Shown here: positions 26,687 to 35,613 of the stretch, one piece after another
How the letters are laid out: each line of letters begins with the position of its first letter
Position numbering within the stretch: position 1 is the stretch's first letter
Origin: Rickettsiales bacterium
GTDB taxonomy: Bacteria > Pseudomonadota > Alphaproteobacteria > Rs-D84
Direction of reading: 5' to 3'
DNA length: 64,000 nucleotides
Assembly (NCBI GenBank): GCA_031266915.1
Contig: JAISAB010000007.1
Coordinates: 1-64,000 of the forward strand
Made by a program: the position numbers and the translations under genes
The notes under the pieces: model-generated
Databases searched by the model: none
The model's input: only the letters and a program-made list of their open reading frames with translations
What the model was told of the DNA's origin: nothing

Positions 26687-26792
26687 AAAATCAATTTCTG
26701 CGGGCGCGATGTTGCGTTCACATTCCCTCGCGTACGTATGTGTACGCGTCGGGTCTGTGAAACGCCGCTACCCGCCGTGCATAAATTGATTT
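26680..26792. repeat. GTGTAC-type palindrome after the autotransporter
   Basis: AAAAATCAATTTCTGCGGG pairs with CCGTGCATAAATTGATTTT. The inner hairpin is CGCGTACGTATGTGTACGCG. The outer arms continue the sequence just after the stop codon. Confidence 0.65.
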
Positions 26793-26795
26793 TTA

Positions 26796-26825
26796 CAAAA
26801 AACCGCCCGATGGGCGGTTTTTTCG
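26796..26825. terminator. Terminator AAAAAACCGCCC/GGGCGGTTTTTT
   Basis: Perfect GC stem around GAT with A tract before and T tract after, so bidirectional. It ends the autotransporter transcript. Confidence 0.85.
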
Positions 26826-26847
26826 TGATTCGTAAAATACCAAATTG

Positions 26848-26990
26848 TCATTGCGAGGGGCGACAGCCCCGTGGCAATCCAGATAATATAGAGCGCGACT
26901 TCGCCGCACTTATTTTATCACTAGATTGCTTCGTAGGATTCGCCGTCGCTTTGCGCCGTGCCAATCCTTCTCGCAATGACACGGTGGTGA
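26848..26990. repeat. ATTGCGAG-type palindromic repeat
   Basis: TTGTCATTGCGAGGGGCGAC...GGCAATCCAG and the reverse TAGATTGCTTCG...CTCGCAATGACA enclose an A+T-rich centre. It is another member of the family at 18947 and 35220. Confidence 0.75.
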
Positions 26991-27051
26991 TAATATTCTC
27001 AATTTCTAACAAGCGTTTCAATTCTTGTGTAATACGCGGATTTTAATTTTC

Positions 27052-27318
27052 TTGCATTGCCCGGGATTTATTTCTATAATTCAATTCGAAACAACAGGGA
27101 TGTTGGTTCAGGGACTTGAAAATCCTAATAACATAACGGCGCTTAGCGGCGCTGAATCCGACGGATGAAATATGGACGCGGATGCGTCTTTTATTTTATC
27201 AACCCGACCGCACAGGTCGGGGGTCCGCGACCATACAACAGGTTCGCCGAAAGTCGCGGGGTCATTTTATGTTATGATTTTTCAAATCCCCGACCGCCAA
27301 TTCCTTGGCGGTTTTTTT
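27052..27318 (+). ncRNA. Promoter and structured leader RNA, copy E
   Basis: Promoter TTGCAT-17-TATAAT (27052-27080). The RNA has GACGCGGATGCGTC (27175-27188), then TTTTATTTTATC, then X:X' as CCCGACC/GGTCGGG (27203-27221). A domain with GTCCGCGACC...CGAAAGTCGCGGGGTC follows, then a second X (27289-27295) that enters the terminator CCGCC/GGCGG plus T7. GGGACTTGAAAATC (27102) can also pair with GATTTTTCAAATCCC (27277), closing the whole domain. It closely matches copy F in the 100 nt before the terminator. The secreted protein gene begins right after the terminator. Confidence 0.75.
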
Positions 27319-27340
27319 GATGAAAAAAAAGGGATTGAAA

Positions 27341-27988
27341 ATGAGAAAAATTTTGTTCGTTCTGCTGTTTGGATGTTTGGCTGTCATCGGCCGCGCAAAT
27401 GCCGAGATATATTATGCCCAGGACTGCTTGTTCGGGCTTGAATCCGACGGGGCGCTTTTCGCCTATGATAACTATGATTGCAATTCCGCGAATGGGTGGG
27501 GATATTATTGCCCGAATTATATGTGCAATCCGGGCGCGGATGTTTATTATCTCAATGATGGGGATAAAGTCAGAATTGATTGTTCTATTCCGGCATCGAA
27601 CGTAAAAGTAGACGTGCCGTCATACTTTGTATGCAGTCACATGCATGCCAGTTTTACTGTCCAGGAAATCTGCAATACATGCAATGTTTCGCCCAATTCC
27701 AGTTGGACGGCGGCCGGCGCCGGATATGAAAAGTCTACAACGTATCGAACATGCGCCGATGAATGCGAGTGCGATAGTTGCTACAACACCACCCAATACC
27801 GCTGCGCCGCGAATTATTACGGCAGCTCGGCCGACGGAACAACCGGTTGCGCGCAGTGTCCCGAAGACGGGCGAAGCAATGCCGGCAGCCTTGCGATAAC
27901 CCTGTGCTATATTCCGCTGGGAGCAACCGGCACCGACAATTACGGTTCGTACGAAATAGCGGACAGCGATTGTTATTACGCGCAATGA
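27341..27988 (+). CDS. Secreted Cys-rich protein of unknown function
   Basis: 215 residues from ATG 27341, preceded by AAAAGGGATTG. ATG 27320 would start inside the terminator tail. The signal peptide MRKILFVLLFGCLAVIGRANA is followed by about 18 cysteines, including CNTCNVSP, CADECECDSCYN and YRCAANYYGSS...GCAQCPEDG. The block resembles EGF-like or disulfide-rich surface domains. The end, GTDNYGSYEIADSDCYY, resembles the N-terminal GSYEIGG region of the protein at 141. Expression probably depends on leader E. Surface function is inferred. Confidence 0.75.
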   Translation: MRKILFVLLFGCLAVIGRANAEIYYAQDCLFGLESDGALFAYDNYDCNSANGWGYYCPNYMCNPGADVYYLNDGDKVRIDCSIPASNVKVDVPSYFVCSHMHASFTVQEICNTCNVSPNSSWTAAGAGYEKSTTYRTCADECECDSCYNTTQYRCAANYYGSSADGTTGCAQCPEDGRSNAGSLAITLCYIPLGATGTDNYGSYEIADSDCYYAQ

Positions 27989-28038
27989 TAAAAAATAGTT
28001 TCAGCAATTTTTGACTATTGAGTCTTCTTATAAAAATA

Positions 28039-28116
28039 TTGATTTTTAGGTCGATTTCTGGTACTATGACCAGAAGTAAATTTTAATTCAGCCCCATTTT
28101 GATGGGGCTTTTTTTC
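28039..28116 (+). promoter_or_regulatory. Promoter with a terminator before the gene
   Basis: TTGATT-17-TACTAT at 28039-28067, then AGCCCCATTTTGATGGGGCT plus seven T (28090-28115). The RBS AAAAGGATG and the gene start 20 nt further on. With no gene between promoter and terminator, transcription must pass a terminator to reach the lysozyme-like gene. Attenuation or an anti-termination factor is inferred. Confidence 0.65.
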
Positions 28117-28135
28117 ACAATAAAAAGGATGAAAT

Positions 28136-29065
28136 ATGGCAAATAGTAATTGCACCGGCACGGTCATAGTTGGCGGATACACACGCAGCGACGGAACGGA
28201 AGTATCGGGTTATACTCGTACATGTCCATACCCGCATGATAATTCGGAAAAATCCAAACTTGCGGATACTAAAAGGCAAAAAGAAGCATTATATGAACGC
28301 GGGTATTACAAACCCAGCGCAGGGGAATCCGTCGGAAGTCTTAGCAATATGAACAACCAAAATCTGACTGATGCGATAAAGGAATTTCAGACAGATAATA
28401 ATTTACCTGCGACTGGAACAATGAACGACTTGACGCGCGACGCGTTGAATGATGGTGTGTCAATGAAATTCGATAACAATATGAACGACGAAGATTTATT
28501 ACAAAAAGCGCAAAAAGAGATTGTTAAAAATGAAGGTAGTCCTAAACACGCCTATGCAGACACCAAGGGCAATGTGACCGTGGGTAAAGGCAAGAAAATC
28601 AACAATCGCTAAGAGATGAAAAATGTTGCGATGATAAATCGTGAAACAAAACAGCCCGCAACCGATTCAGAAAAAATGGCGGAGTATGACCGAATAAGCG
28701 CAGCCGTTAAAGAATTAGGTAAAAATGGCGATGGCACCCAACCGTACAATCACACTGCGGATAAATATGAAAAATTCACGACTCTTCGCATTACGCCCGA
28801 AGAATCCGGACGTTTAGTCGCGGACCATATTCGAAAAGATTTGGCGGCAATTCGCAGAAAGTTTCCAGAATTTGATTCGTATTCCGAACGTAGAAAACTG
28901 GTTATTATGGATATGCAATACAATCACGGCGGGTTTGGGAAATTTCCAATTTTTTCCAAAGCCGTGGAGAACGGACATTGGAAAATCGCCGCGGAACACA
29001 GCAAATCCGGCGACATCCCAAGATGGCGCAACAAATGGCGGTATGACGGATTACTGGACGAATAA
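28136..29065 (+). pseudogene. Peptidoglycan-binding plus GH24-like lysozyme, split by an in-frame TAA
   Basis: Two track ORFs (28136-28612 and 28616-29065) are in the same frame and separated only by a TAA. The first has an N-terminal motif GGYTRSDGTEVSGYTRTCP, a peptidoglycan-binding helix set (LTDAIKEFQTDNNLPATGTM) and the catalytic start of a phage-type lysozyme (NEGSPKHAYADTKGNVTVGK, with the Glu). The second carries the rest (LVIMDMQYNHGGFGKFPIF, SGDIPRWRNKWRYDG). Neither half should work alone. It is either a recent nonsense mutation, an error, or readthrough of TAA. There is no signal peptide. It sits next to lipoprotein genes, as does the lysozyme-like gene at 54931. Confidence 0.75.
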
Positions 29066-29066
29066 A

Positions 29067-29093
29067 ACCGGGGATTATCCCCCGGTTTTATTA
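29067..29093. terminator. Bidirectional terminator
   Basis: AAAACCGGGGGATAATCCCCGGTTTT type hairpin between converging genes. It overlaps the 3' end of the minus-strand lipoprotein gene. Confidence 0.85.
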
Positions 29094-29608
29094 AGATAGA
29101 ATATACCGCCCCAATATTTGCATGCCTGCTTATTTTCTTCGGCAGAACACATTTTATAATGTTTTTTGCCGCGAAAATAATTAGCATACGAAATTACATC
29201 ATAATCTACGTTTTTATAGTCTGATATATAATGACATAACCTTATATATGGGGTTTGAAATTCTTTATTCCACCAATCTTCCTCGGACATTAAAGATAAC
29301 GCTTTGCAATCAAAATATATACATGGCTGCATATCGCCTCTCCCCCAGTCTTCTACAATTTTCTTATCAAGAACGCACGAATACTCCCCACCATATTCGT
29401 CTTGGTTTATGATACGGAATTCATTGCCGTTTTTAGTGATAATCAATTTTGGGTCGCTTTCATCCCACCCCGTCTTGGATATGCGGAATGTCCCGATATA
29501 ATCATTTATATCAAATTCGTCTTTTTGCGTGATGCCGCCCGTTTGCCGCGAATCCGCACAGGCGGCAATGGCAAACAATACGGCTGAAATGAGTAATATA
29601 TTTTTCAT
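29075..29608 (-). CDS. Lipoprotein of unknown function
   Basis: 177 residues from the ATG at 29608. The track start upstream is less likely because MKNILLISAVLFAIAACADS is a clean signal with lipobox IAAC. The mature part (YIGTFRISKTGWDESDPKL, YSCVLDKKIVEDWG) suggests a small beta-rich domain with four cysteines. It converges with the lysozyme-like gene. A role as an inhibitor of that enzyme is possible but only inferred from position. A promoter TTGACT-17-TAAAAT lies at 29644-29616 on the same strand. Confidence 0.75.
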   Translation of the reverse strand: MKNILLISAVLFAIAACADSRQTGGITQKDEFDINDYIGTFRISKTGWDESDPKLIITKNGNEFRIINQDEYGGEYSCVLDKKIVEDWGRGDMQPCIYFDCKALSLMSEEDWWNKEFQTPYIRLCHYISDYKNVDYDVISYANYFRGKKHYKMCSAEENKQACKYWGGIFYLNKTGG

Positions 29609-29690
29609 ATCATGAATTTTATTTAATCTTGCAGAATAAGTCAAATGCTTATCAAGCAGATTTTTCTTATGTTATGAATCATTTTTATGT

Positions 29691-29862
29691 TATAATCACA
29701 ATGCTTCCAATCGGGGGCCGAGGCTTGAAAATCTCGCAATTGATGCGCCTGGGATAGGCGCATAAGAAAACGTATCCCGCTTGTGGCGGGATTGTCTCCG
29801 CTATATATCGAAAGCGGCGACGGTCGTTCAATTGCGATTTTTCAAAGTCCCGCCGCCTTTTG
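29691..29862 (+). ncRNA. Structured leader RNA, copy D
   Basis: -10 box TATAAT at 29691. CTTGAAAATCTCGCAATTGA pairs with TCAATTGCGATTTTTCAAAG, closing a domain that holds TGCGCC/GGCGCA, X:X' as ATCCCGC/GCGGGAT (29774-29792) and CCGCTATATATCGAAAGCGG. A second X (TCCCGCC, 29848-29854) follows. The blocks GTC.CCGC...CGAAAG.CG and GATTTTTCAAA occur in the same order in copies E and F. The terminator is poor here (GCC-TTTT-GGC, no T tract). The lipoprotein start is 28 nt downstream. Confidence 0.65.
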
Positions 29863-29889
29863 GCAACTGCAACCAAAAAGGATAACCAA

Positions 29890-30612
29890 ATGAAAAAAAT
29901 ATCAATAATCGCCGTACTCGCCGCGGCCCTTGGCGCCTGCGACAAATATGAAACCGTGTACCTGGATTGCGGTCCATGGGATGTCGTCGCCAAAATATCG
30001 AACCAAAAGGCAACCTTGAATATTTCGGTTGAAGAAAATAATACATTCAGTCTGGACGAGTACTATCCGGAATTGCAAAATGCCAAAAATCTGAAAGTGG
30101 ATTTGGCTCGCGTCGCCAGCAGATTCAGCGATAATTGGGTTGATTTTGTCGGCAAAATTCCGGGGGCGGAAAATGAAACCGGCATAGATGTGAGATATAA
30201 CCACAAATTCAAACGATTCGTTGTTTCCGGTTTTACTGTGAAGGAAAACCATACTTGGAGCTGTAATACATTGACGAAACTGCCGGTAAAGATAGAACAA
30301 CCGAAAAATCTGGCGCGCGTCGGCAAAAAAGAACGCGCCCGCGTGGAATCATGCATCGATTATATTGTCAAGAACGCCCAGGTGATGTACGGTCCGGACG
30401 GCATGGATTTGCAATTTAAAGACAGCGAAGGAAAATGGATGGACATCAATCAGGAAACGGCGCTGTCGTTGTCCAAAAATTGGGATTTCAATGATATGAA
30501 ACTGTATCAGAACAATGCCGACGGCTATCTGTTCGATTATGAATTGGACGCCTGCGATACAATGTCCAGGATGCAGGAATTTCTGAAACAGATAATAAAT
30601 AATAAAGAATAG
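29890..30612 (+). CDS. Lipoprotein of unknown function
   Basis: 240 residues from ATG 29890 with AAAAAGGATAACC as RBS. MKKISIIAVLAAALGACDKYE has the lipobox LGAC. The mature protein has several aromatic strands (VYLDCGPWDVVAKISNQ, WSCNTLTKLPVKIEQ) in the first half and a helical C-terminus (DACDTMSRMQEFLKQII). The last codons (INNKE) are written by the AATAATAAAGAATAGAG repeat that continues past the stop. It is controlled by leader D. Function unknown. Confidence 0.75.
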   Translation: MKKISIIAVLAAALGACDKYETVYLDCGPWDVVAKISNQKATLNISVEENNTFSLDEYYPELQNAKNLKVDLARVASRFSDNWVDFVGKIPGAENETGIDVRYNHKFKRFVVSGFTVKENHTWSCNTLTKLPVKIEQPKNLARVGKKERARVESCIDYIVKNAQVMYGPDGMDLQFKDSEGKWMDINQETALSLSKNWDFNDMKLYQNNADGYLFDYELDACDTMSRMQEFLKQIINNKE

Positions 30613-30855
30613 AGAATAAAGTAGGGGCGCATATTTGCGCCCTTTTTATTCCCCTCCATAGGAGGAGAATTCAGACCGAGCACATCATTTTTACTTTTGT
30701 TTCACTGGATTGCCGCGGGGCTAACGCCCCTAGCAATGACATAGTGGTTGGTATTGGGTATTTGGAATATCATCCATTATCCCTTATCCATCATCCATTA
30801 TCCCTTATCCATCATCCATTAACTATTATCTGTGCTCTGTTAATTGTTAACTGAA
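30603..30855. repeat. Mosaic of intergenic repeats
   Basis: AATAATAAAGAATAGAGAATAAA is followed by a GGGGCGCATATTTGCGCCC plus T5 terminator (30626-30648), CTGGATTGCCGCGG...CAATGACA (30709-30742) and five ATCCATTATCC units (30770-30820). The same units reappear at 17030, 35180, 46470, 47650 and 62735. No gene. Confidence 0.7.
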
Positions 30856-30862
30856 AATATCG

Positions 30863-31606
30863 CTACATCACGAAATCTTCGCCTAGGTAGACTTTCTTGA
30901 CCTTTTCGTCCCGGACGATTTCTTCGGTCGTGCCGTGCTTTAAAATCTTGCCGTCGTGCAGGACATAGCTGCGGTCGGTAATGCCCAGGGTCTCGCGCAC
31001 GTTATGGTCGGTGATGATAACGCCCAGCCCGCGGTTTTTCAACTGGGACACCAACGAACGAATATCGTTCACCGCAATCGGGTCGATGCCGGCAAAAGGT
31101 TCGTCTAGCAGAATAAACTTCGGATCGTTGGCCAGCGCGCGCGCGATTTCGACGCGGCGGCGCTCGCCCCCAGACAATGCGGTCGCAGGACTGCGCCGCA
31201 GGTGCGTTATGGAAAATTCATCCAGCAAATCGTCCAGTTTCCTTTTGCGGCGACGGGCGTCGAGTTCGACAACCTCCAGTATGGCCATGATGTTCTGTTC
31301 GACCGTCAGGCCGCGAAACACGCTGTTTTCTTGGGGCAGATAGCCAATCTTTAACCGCGCGCGCTGATAGAACGGCAGATGGGTGATGTCTTGGGAATTC
31401 AAGAAGATTTGCCCGCCGGTCGCGGACAGCTGGCCCGTGATGCAGTAAAAGGCGGTCGTCTTGCCTGCGCCGTTGGGCCCCAACAGGCCGACCGATTCGC
31501 CGGTTCGGACCTCCATGGAAATGTCCTGGATGACCATGCGCCGGCCGTACGACTTGGACAAGTGTTCGATTTTTAGAATGCTGCGTTTCATATTTGGACC
31601 GCTCAT
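30863..31606 (-). CDS. lptB: LPS export ABC transporter ATP-binding protein
   Basis: 247 residues. Walker A GPNGAGKTT, signature LSGGERRRVEIARAL, Walker B FILLDEPFAGIDP and the H-loop ITDHN are all intact. The LptB-specific YLPQENSVFRGLTVEQN is present. It powers LPS transport with LptF/LptG. Its start overlaps the end of lptC by 4 bp. Start either at 31606 or at the internal Met six codons on (MKRSILKIEHL). The usual lptA between lptC and lptB is missing here. Confidence 0.95.
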   Translation of the reverse strand: MSGPNMKRSILKIEHLSKSYGRRMVIQDISMEVRTGESVGLLGPNGAGKTTAFYCITGQLSATGGQIFLNSQDITHLPFYQRARLKIGYLPQENSVFRGLTVEQNIMAILEVVELDARRRKRKLDDLLDEFSITHLRRSPATALSGGERRRVEIARALANDPKFILLDEPFAGIDPIAVNDIRSLVSQLKNRGLGVIITDHNVRETLGITDRSYVLHDGKILKHGTTEEIVRDEKVKKVYLGEDFVM

Positions 31607-32082
31607 AATTGCACCACCAGTTCGTCGGTTAAGATTTTATCACCGTTGTCGGAATCCACGCGTACGTTCCCTGACAAAGTAATCGTCTGATTGGCGCGGT
31701 TGTAATATCCTCGGTTTCCGGAAATTTTGTCTTTTATTTTTTTCCCGTCGGCAACGCGTACGTTCGTGCCAGATATTTTTTCGACATAAATCATGTCGGG
31801 ATTATCGTATTCCTGGCGAGCAACTGCCGCGCGTAGGGTAAAGGGCTCGCCATTTTTGTCCGTTCCAGCAAAGGCAGCATTTGACATTCTGAATTGGTTG
31901 CTGGCGATTTCTTTCATATTTATGGCGGAAATCGGCGTCCACAGCAGCTGGCGCGTGAACAATGTGCCCGCGACCAGCGCGGCGACCATGACCAGTCCCC
32001 ATCCGGTAAAGAAAAATTGCCACAGGCGCTTCAATCGTCTGTGCTGGTTGAAAATGATAAAGCTGCGCTTGCTTCCGGTCAC
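31603..32082 (-). CDS. lptC: LptC-like LPS export protein
   Basis: 159 residues: one N-terminal membrane segment (GLVMVAALVAGTLFTRQLL) and a beta-jellyroll domain with FRMSNAAFAGTDKNGEPFTL and a strand series ending ISGNRGYYNRANQTITLSGNV. It links LptBFG with the periplasmic Lpt bridge. It overlaps lptB (ATGA), so the two are one operon. Confidence 0.85.
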   Translation of the reverse strand: MTGSKRSFIIFNQHRRLKRLWQFFFTGWGLVMVAALVAGTLFTRQLLWTPISAINMKEIASNQFRMSNAAFAGTDKNGEPFTLRAAVARQEYDNPDMIYVEKISGTNVRVADGKKIKDKISGNRGYYNRANQTITLSGNVRVDSDNGDKILTDELVVQL

Positions 32083-32117
32083 GGTCTCAGTCTAGAGCAC
32101 TTGGCGTTGAAAGTCAA

Positions 32118-32241
32118 TAGTAGCTAGTCGCTAGTAACTAGTAGCTAATCAATGGTCATTAGCGTATAGTGATTGACGACATCCGTTGTCTGTTATCTGC
32201 CACTATTGATTAAACTACTAGTTACTAGCGACTAGCTACTA
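32118..32241. repeat. Perfect 27-bp CTAG-rich inverted repeat
   Basis: TAGTAGCTAGTCGCTAGTAA... at 32118-32144 is exactly complementary to 32215-32241. The 70-bp centre includes another loose repeat (GTCATTAGCGTATAGTGATT). It is the gene-free relative of the repeats flanking the S23-like gene at 1789-2223. Confidence 0.85.
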
Positions 32242-32298
32242 GCTACTAATTTTTATATTTCATCCAGTCCGGTTTTGTGATATAATCAACCAAGAGAG

Positions 32299-33102
32299 AT
32301 GAACAGAGTTTTTCGATTTTTTATAGTCGCGCTTTGCCTTGCCCCGATTTTATCGGCGCAGGCCGCCGTTCAGGTCAAAAAGGCGGCGACCGTTACGACC
32401 AAGTCTTCGGCCGGCACCGAAGGTGCCGCCAGCCTGGTTCCGACCGTCATCGGATTGGTTTCCAACATTATCGAAATGAACGCAAAGCAGAACGCTTTGA
32501 CCGCAGAATGCATCCCAAGTTCGGCCGAGATGACGTTTGTGGATAGTATGATGAAAGAGTGGGCCAAGTCCGGGCAAACCACGGCCAGTGCGTTGCAGAC
32601 GCTTTTGCGTCGCACACCTTGTCTCGCGACGGACAACGGATATGCGTCCGAAGCCGCAAATTCGGCGTCGGCGGGTTTATCCATCTGCTATAACTCTTTC
32701 GCTGGTACCGGCAACGAGAACATGGTTTGGGAGAAATTTCCAAAAACGGGCAAGGGCACTTATTGCAAAAGTGGCGCGTACAACTGCACGGGCAGCGATT
32801 TGATAACCGTGTCTGATACTTACGATTTATTCAATCTGATAGATTTTGGCGTGGCGGATTACACCATGTCCGAAGCGACGATGGCCGCGAAACTGCTAAA
32901 CAAGGTCGAAACCTGTTCCAGTTCCAAGCTTAGCGCCAAGAAAAAAGCGATGTGGGGTGAATTCTTGACGACGACGGCGGGCTCGCTGGGGCAAAGTACC
33001 AATACCGGCGCGATTATGAATCAGGTCGGCGGCATCGCGTCCGGCGGCGGCGCGGGCGCCTTGGGTTCCCTGGGGTCAATCGCGCAGCAGTTTATAAAGT
33101 AA
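32299..33102 (+). CDS. Secreted protein of unknown function
   Basis: 267 residues. Signal peptide MNRVFRFFIVALCLAPILSAQA. The mature part is Ala/Ser/Thr-rich with two Cys pairs (TAECIPSSAE, RTPCLAT, YCKSGAYNCTG) and a Gly-rich end (GGIASGGGAGALGSLGS). TATAAT sits 12 nt before the ATG, giving a very short leader. Not recognised. Probably a cell-envelope protein of this lineage. Confidence 0.75.
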   Translation: MNRVFRFFIVALCLAPILSAQAAVQVKKAATVTTKSSAGTEGAASLVPTVIGLVSNIIEMNAKQNALTAECIPSSAEMTFVDSMMKEWAKSGQTTASALQTLLRRTPCLATDNGYASEAANSASAGLSICYNSFAGTGNENMVWEKFPKTGKGTYCKSGAYNCTGSDLITVSDTYDLFNLIDFGVADYTMSEATMAAKLLNKVETCSSSKLSAKKKAMWGEFLTTTAGSLGQSTNTGAIMNQVGGIASGGGAGALGSLGSIAQQFIK

Positions 33103-33205
33103 TGGTTAGTAGATTTAAGATTGAGCAATCATAAATCTTAAATCCATTGACTCGCATGCCAAAAGTTCGTTATAATCAACCAAAAGGACCAAGGGGTTTT
33201 AAAAT

Positions 33206-34747
33206 ATGAAGAACGTATCTGTGCTTTGCGCTTTGTGCTCTGCGCTTTTATTGGCGGCTTGCGCGGGTTCTGGCGACGGCAACCGGCAATACGCGCCGGC
33301 CGCGACGCCGACCGTGGACTATGTCGAATCTTTGGATGTTTATTCTGCGCCGCACCAGGACTCGTTTCTGAATCAATTGGCGATGAACTATCGCTCTTAT
33401 GCGATATACAACGCGCGCACGTCCGGATACTCTGAAATTGGCGAATTGTTCGCGCAAAAGGCCGTGGCGGCGTTCAGTGGCGAATTACCTTTCCCTGAAA
33501 GTTTGGAAAACTGGCCGGTCGGTGACGAAGAATTGGGATTTGAACTGCATAATTCCTATAACCAGTTGTTGGACGAGTTGAAAAATGACGCGGCCGACCG
33601 CAGCCCCGAGGTTGCCGCCGAAGCCCAGGCGAAATTCGATTGCTGGCTGTCCGCATCCGCCAGCGGACAGGCTTCGACCGCGGATGAATGCAAAATTCGT
33701 TTTAAAAAGGCCATGGCCGCGTTGGATTGCGGCGGCGAAACGGTTGTCCCGGCCAAGGTCGTCGCAACGACGGTTGATTCCGCCGAGCAGGTCGAAACCG
33801 CCCAGCGCGTCAAGACCGAGACTTATTATCCGGAAACGCGCCGTCTGGCCGCGATGAACGGCGCCGGCCATGCGCGCGACGGCGTGATTATCGTCAACAA
33901 CGTCAATGTTCCCGAACACTTGATTAATCCGGTGCCTGTCCAGCCGATGGTGTTCAACCAGAATATTTACGGCGGCGACAAGACTGTCGAAAAAAGCGTC
34001 AGCAACAGCGGCAACGTTTCGGGCAATACGGCTGTCAGCACCGAATGCCGCCAGAATCCGGGTGAATGCCCGTTGCAGCAGCAGCCGGTACCCGCCGATG
34101 ACTTCGTCGATATGGTCGATGTCGTCGAAACGGCTGAGACCGGCGAAATCCCGATGATTGGCGAAGAACTGGTCACGCGCGAGGAATTTATTAATATAAT
34201 GATGGCGATGCGCGCCGAATTGACCGCGATTAACGCGCGCTTGGATAAAATCCAGGCCGCCCAGGGCGACAGGACGATGATAAAAGTCCAGCAGATTCCG
34301 CTGGAACCTAAGCAGCATGTCATGGAAGAAATCTTCGAAATCCGCTTTGACTTCAACAAGTCTGAAATCAAGCCGGAATACCGTGAACTTATCCGAAAGC
34401 TGGCCAGCGCTGCCCAGGAAAACAGAAATATCAAGGTTTCCGTCGTCGGACACACCGATACGTCCGGCAGCGCCGCGTACAACTATGCCTTGGGCGGCAA
34501 GCGCGCCGAGGCGGTCCAAAAAATACTGGTCCAAAACGGCATACCTGCGTCCCAGATAGTGTCCGTGTCCGCCGGTGAAAGGGACTTGAAAGTCCAAACT
34601 GGTGACGACGTACGCAACGCTGATAACCGCCGCGTCAGAGTCGTGAAAGAGGTCCACTATACCGAACCCGCGACACCCGCGCCCATCGCGGTTGAGGTCG
34701 AGGAATACTCTGCGTCTGATTGCGGCGCGTACGGATGTGACCAGTGA
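33206..34747 (+). CDS. OmpA-family lipoprotein
   Basis: 513 residues. Signal and lipobox MKNVSVLCALCSALLLAACAG, where the CTTTGCGCTTTGTGCTCTGC run that encodes it is a repeat of the same kind as intergenic elements. The middle (about 40-370) is Ala/Val/Glu-rich and unrecognised. The C-terminal OmpA domain (about 385-490, IRFDFNKSEIKPEYRELI, GHTDTSGSAAYNYALGGKRA) binds peptidoglycan. It likely tethers outer membrane to cell wall. Confidence 0.9.
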   Translation: MKNVSVLCALCSALLLAACAGSGDGNRQYAPAATPTVDYVESLDVYSAPHQDSFLNQLAMNYRSYAIYNARTSGYSEIGELFAQKAVAAFSGELPFPESLENWPVGDEELGFELHNSYNQLLDELKNDAADRSPEVAAEAQAKFDCWLSASASGQASTADECKIRFKKAMAALDCGGETVVPAKVVATTVDSAEQVETAQRVKTETYYPETRRLAAMNGAGHARDGVIIVNNVNVPEHLINPVPVQPMVFNQNIYGGDKTVEKSVSNSGNVSGNTAVSTECRQNPGECPLQQQPVPADDFVDMVDVVETAETGEIPMIGEELVTREEFINIMMAMRAELTAINARLDKIQAAQGDRTMIKVQQIPLEPKQHVMEEIFEIRFDFNKSEIKPEYRELIRKLASAAQENRNIKVSVVGHTDTSGSAAYNYALGGKRAEAVQKILVQNGIPASQIVSVSAGERDLKVQTGDDVRNADNRRVRVVKEVHYTEPATPAPIAVEVEEYSASDCGAYGCDQ

Positions 34748-34805
34748 CCTGACCCTTTGGTCGGGAAGTCGGGAAACAGTTGAGGTTGATATTTGATATT
34801 GATGC

Positions 34806-34832
34806 TTGACAAAAAGAATTTATTGGTATAAT
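34806..34832 (+). promoter_or_regulatory. Promoter of the small repeat protein
   Basis: Consensus TTGACA, 15 nt (short), consensus TATAAT, with the ATG 39 nt further on. Confidence 0.6.
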
Positions 34833-34870
34833 ATCCCCGTAAAGAGGATGTTTATTTAAGAGGCAATTAA

Positions 34871-35086
34871 ATGAACAAAACAAGTAAATTTAAGACGGCC
34901 GGGCAGGGGTTGAATCCCAATGCCAAGGCGCAAGCTTTTGACACTAAGGCGGCCGAGCAGGGATTGAACCCCAAGACTCCGGCTTTTAATATTGCAGCGC
35001 AATTGGCGCTGTCGCTGGGCAAAGAGGGGTATACCGCGACGCAGATTCAAGACGCCCTGAAACAGGGCAGCGATCTGCAACTTTAA
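34871..35086 (+). CDS. Small protein with duplicated motif, unknown function
   Basis: 71 residues. FKTAGQGLNPNAKAQAFDTK and AAEQGLNPKTPAFN repeat a GLNP motif. The second half (ALSLGKEGYTATQIQDALKQ) is predicted helical. It has its own strong promoter and an RBS AAGAGGC. Cytoplasmic by appearance. A terminator follows 60 nt later. Not recognised. Confidence 0.6.
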   Translation: MNKTSKFKTAGQGLNPNAKAQAFDTKAAEQGLNPKTPAFNIAAQLALSLGKEGYTATQIQDALKQGSDLQL

Positions 35087-35146
35087 ACATTGCGCGATAA
35101 AGCGCGATGTGTGTGTTTTGCGTTTTTTCAAACGATGAACAGGTTT

Positions 35147-35177
35147 GTAAAAATCCCGCCGACCCAGCGGGATTTTT
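35147..35177 (+). terminator. Terminator AAAATCCCGC/GCGGGATTTTTT
   Basis: Clear stem with T tract ending the short gene's transcript. Confidence 0.85.
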
Positions 35178-35500
35178 TAAAGAATAAAGAGTAAAGAATA
35201 GAGAATAAATAATTCCAGAGTTTGTCATTGCGAGGGGCGTCAGCCCCGCGGCAATCCAGTGAAACAAATTTGTGCGCCCAACGGGCGCACACTCTTTTTG
35301 TCTCTCCTCCTCTTGGGTGGGAGTACCGTCCGCCTTCGTCCGTCGCCGCGGGAGCGGCGCCGAGACTACGGCGCGACCGTACTCCTCTACAGGAGGAGAA
35401 CTTAAAGTGCGATAAAGCCACGCTCTATATTATCTGGATTACCGCGTGGCTGGCGCCCCTTTTTGGTTACCACTTAACAGAACACAGAAACAGTTAAATT
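35178..35500. repeat. Repeat mosaic with no gene
   Basis: AAGAATAAAGAGTAAAGAATAGAG, then TTGTCATTGCGAGGGGCGTC...GGCAATCCAG, GTGCGCCCAACGGGCGCAC, a CTCCTCC...GGAGGAG segment and a degenerate end near 35480. The track ORFs here (35128-35497) are only these repeats. Confidence 0.7.
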
Positions 35501-35613
35501 CCTCTCTGGCTAAGGGGGCGGCGTGACGGGGTGTGATATAACGCTTCTTTTGGTGAACAACTGATAAACACATTATAATGGTGTGTATTGACTGGACTAT
35601 GGGAATTATTTCC

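Noticed and set aside
35128-35497. Overlapping ORFs of about 90 codons on both strands
   Set aside because: They cover only intergenic repeats and have no RBS or family features.
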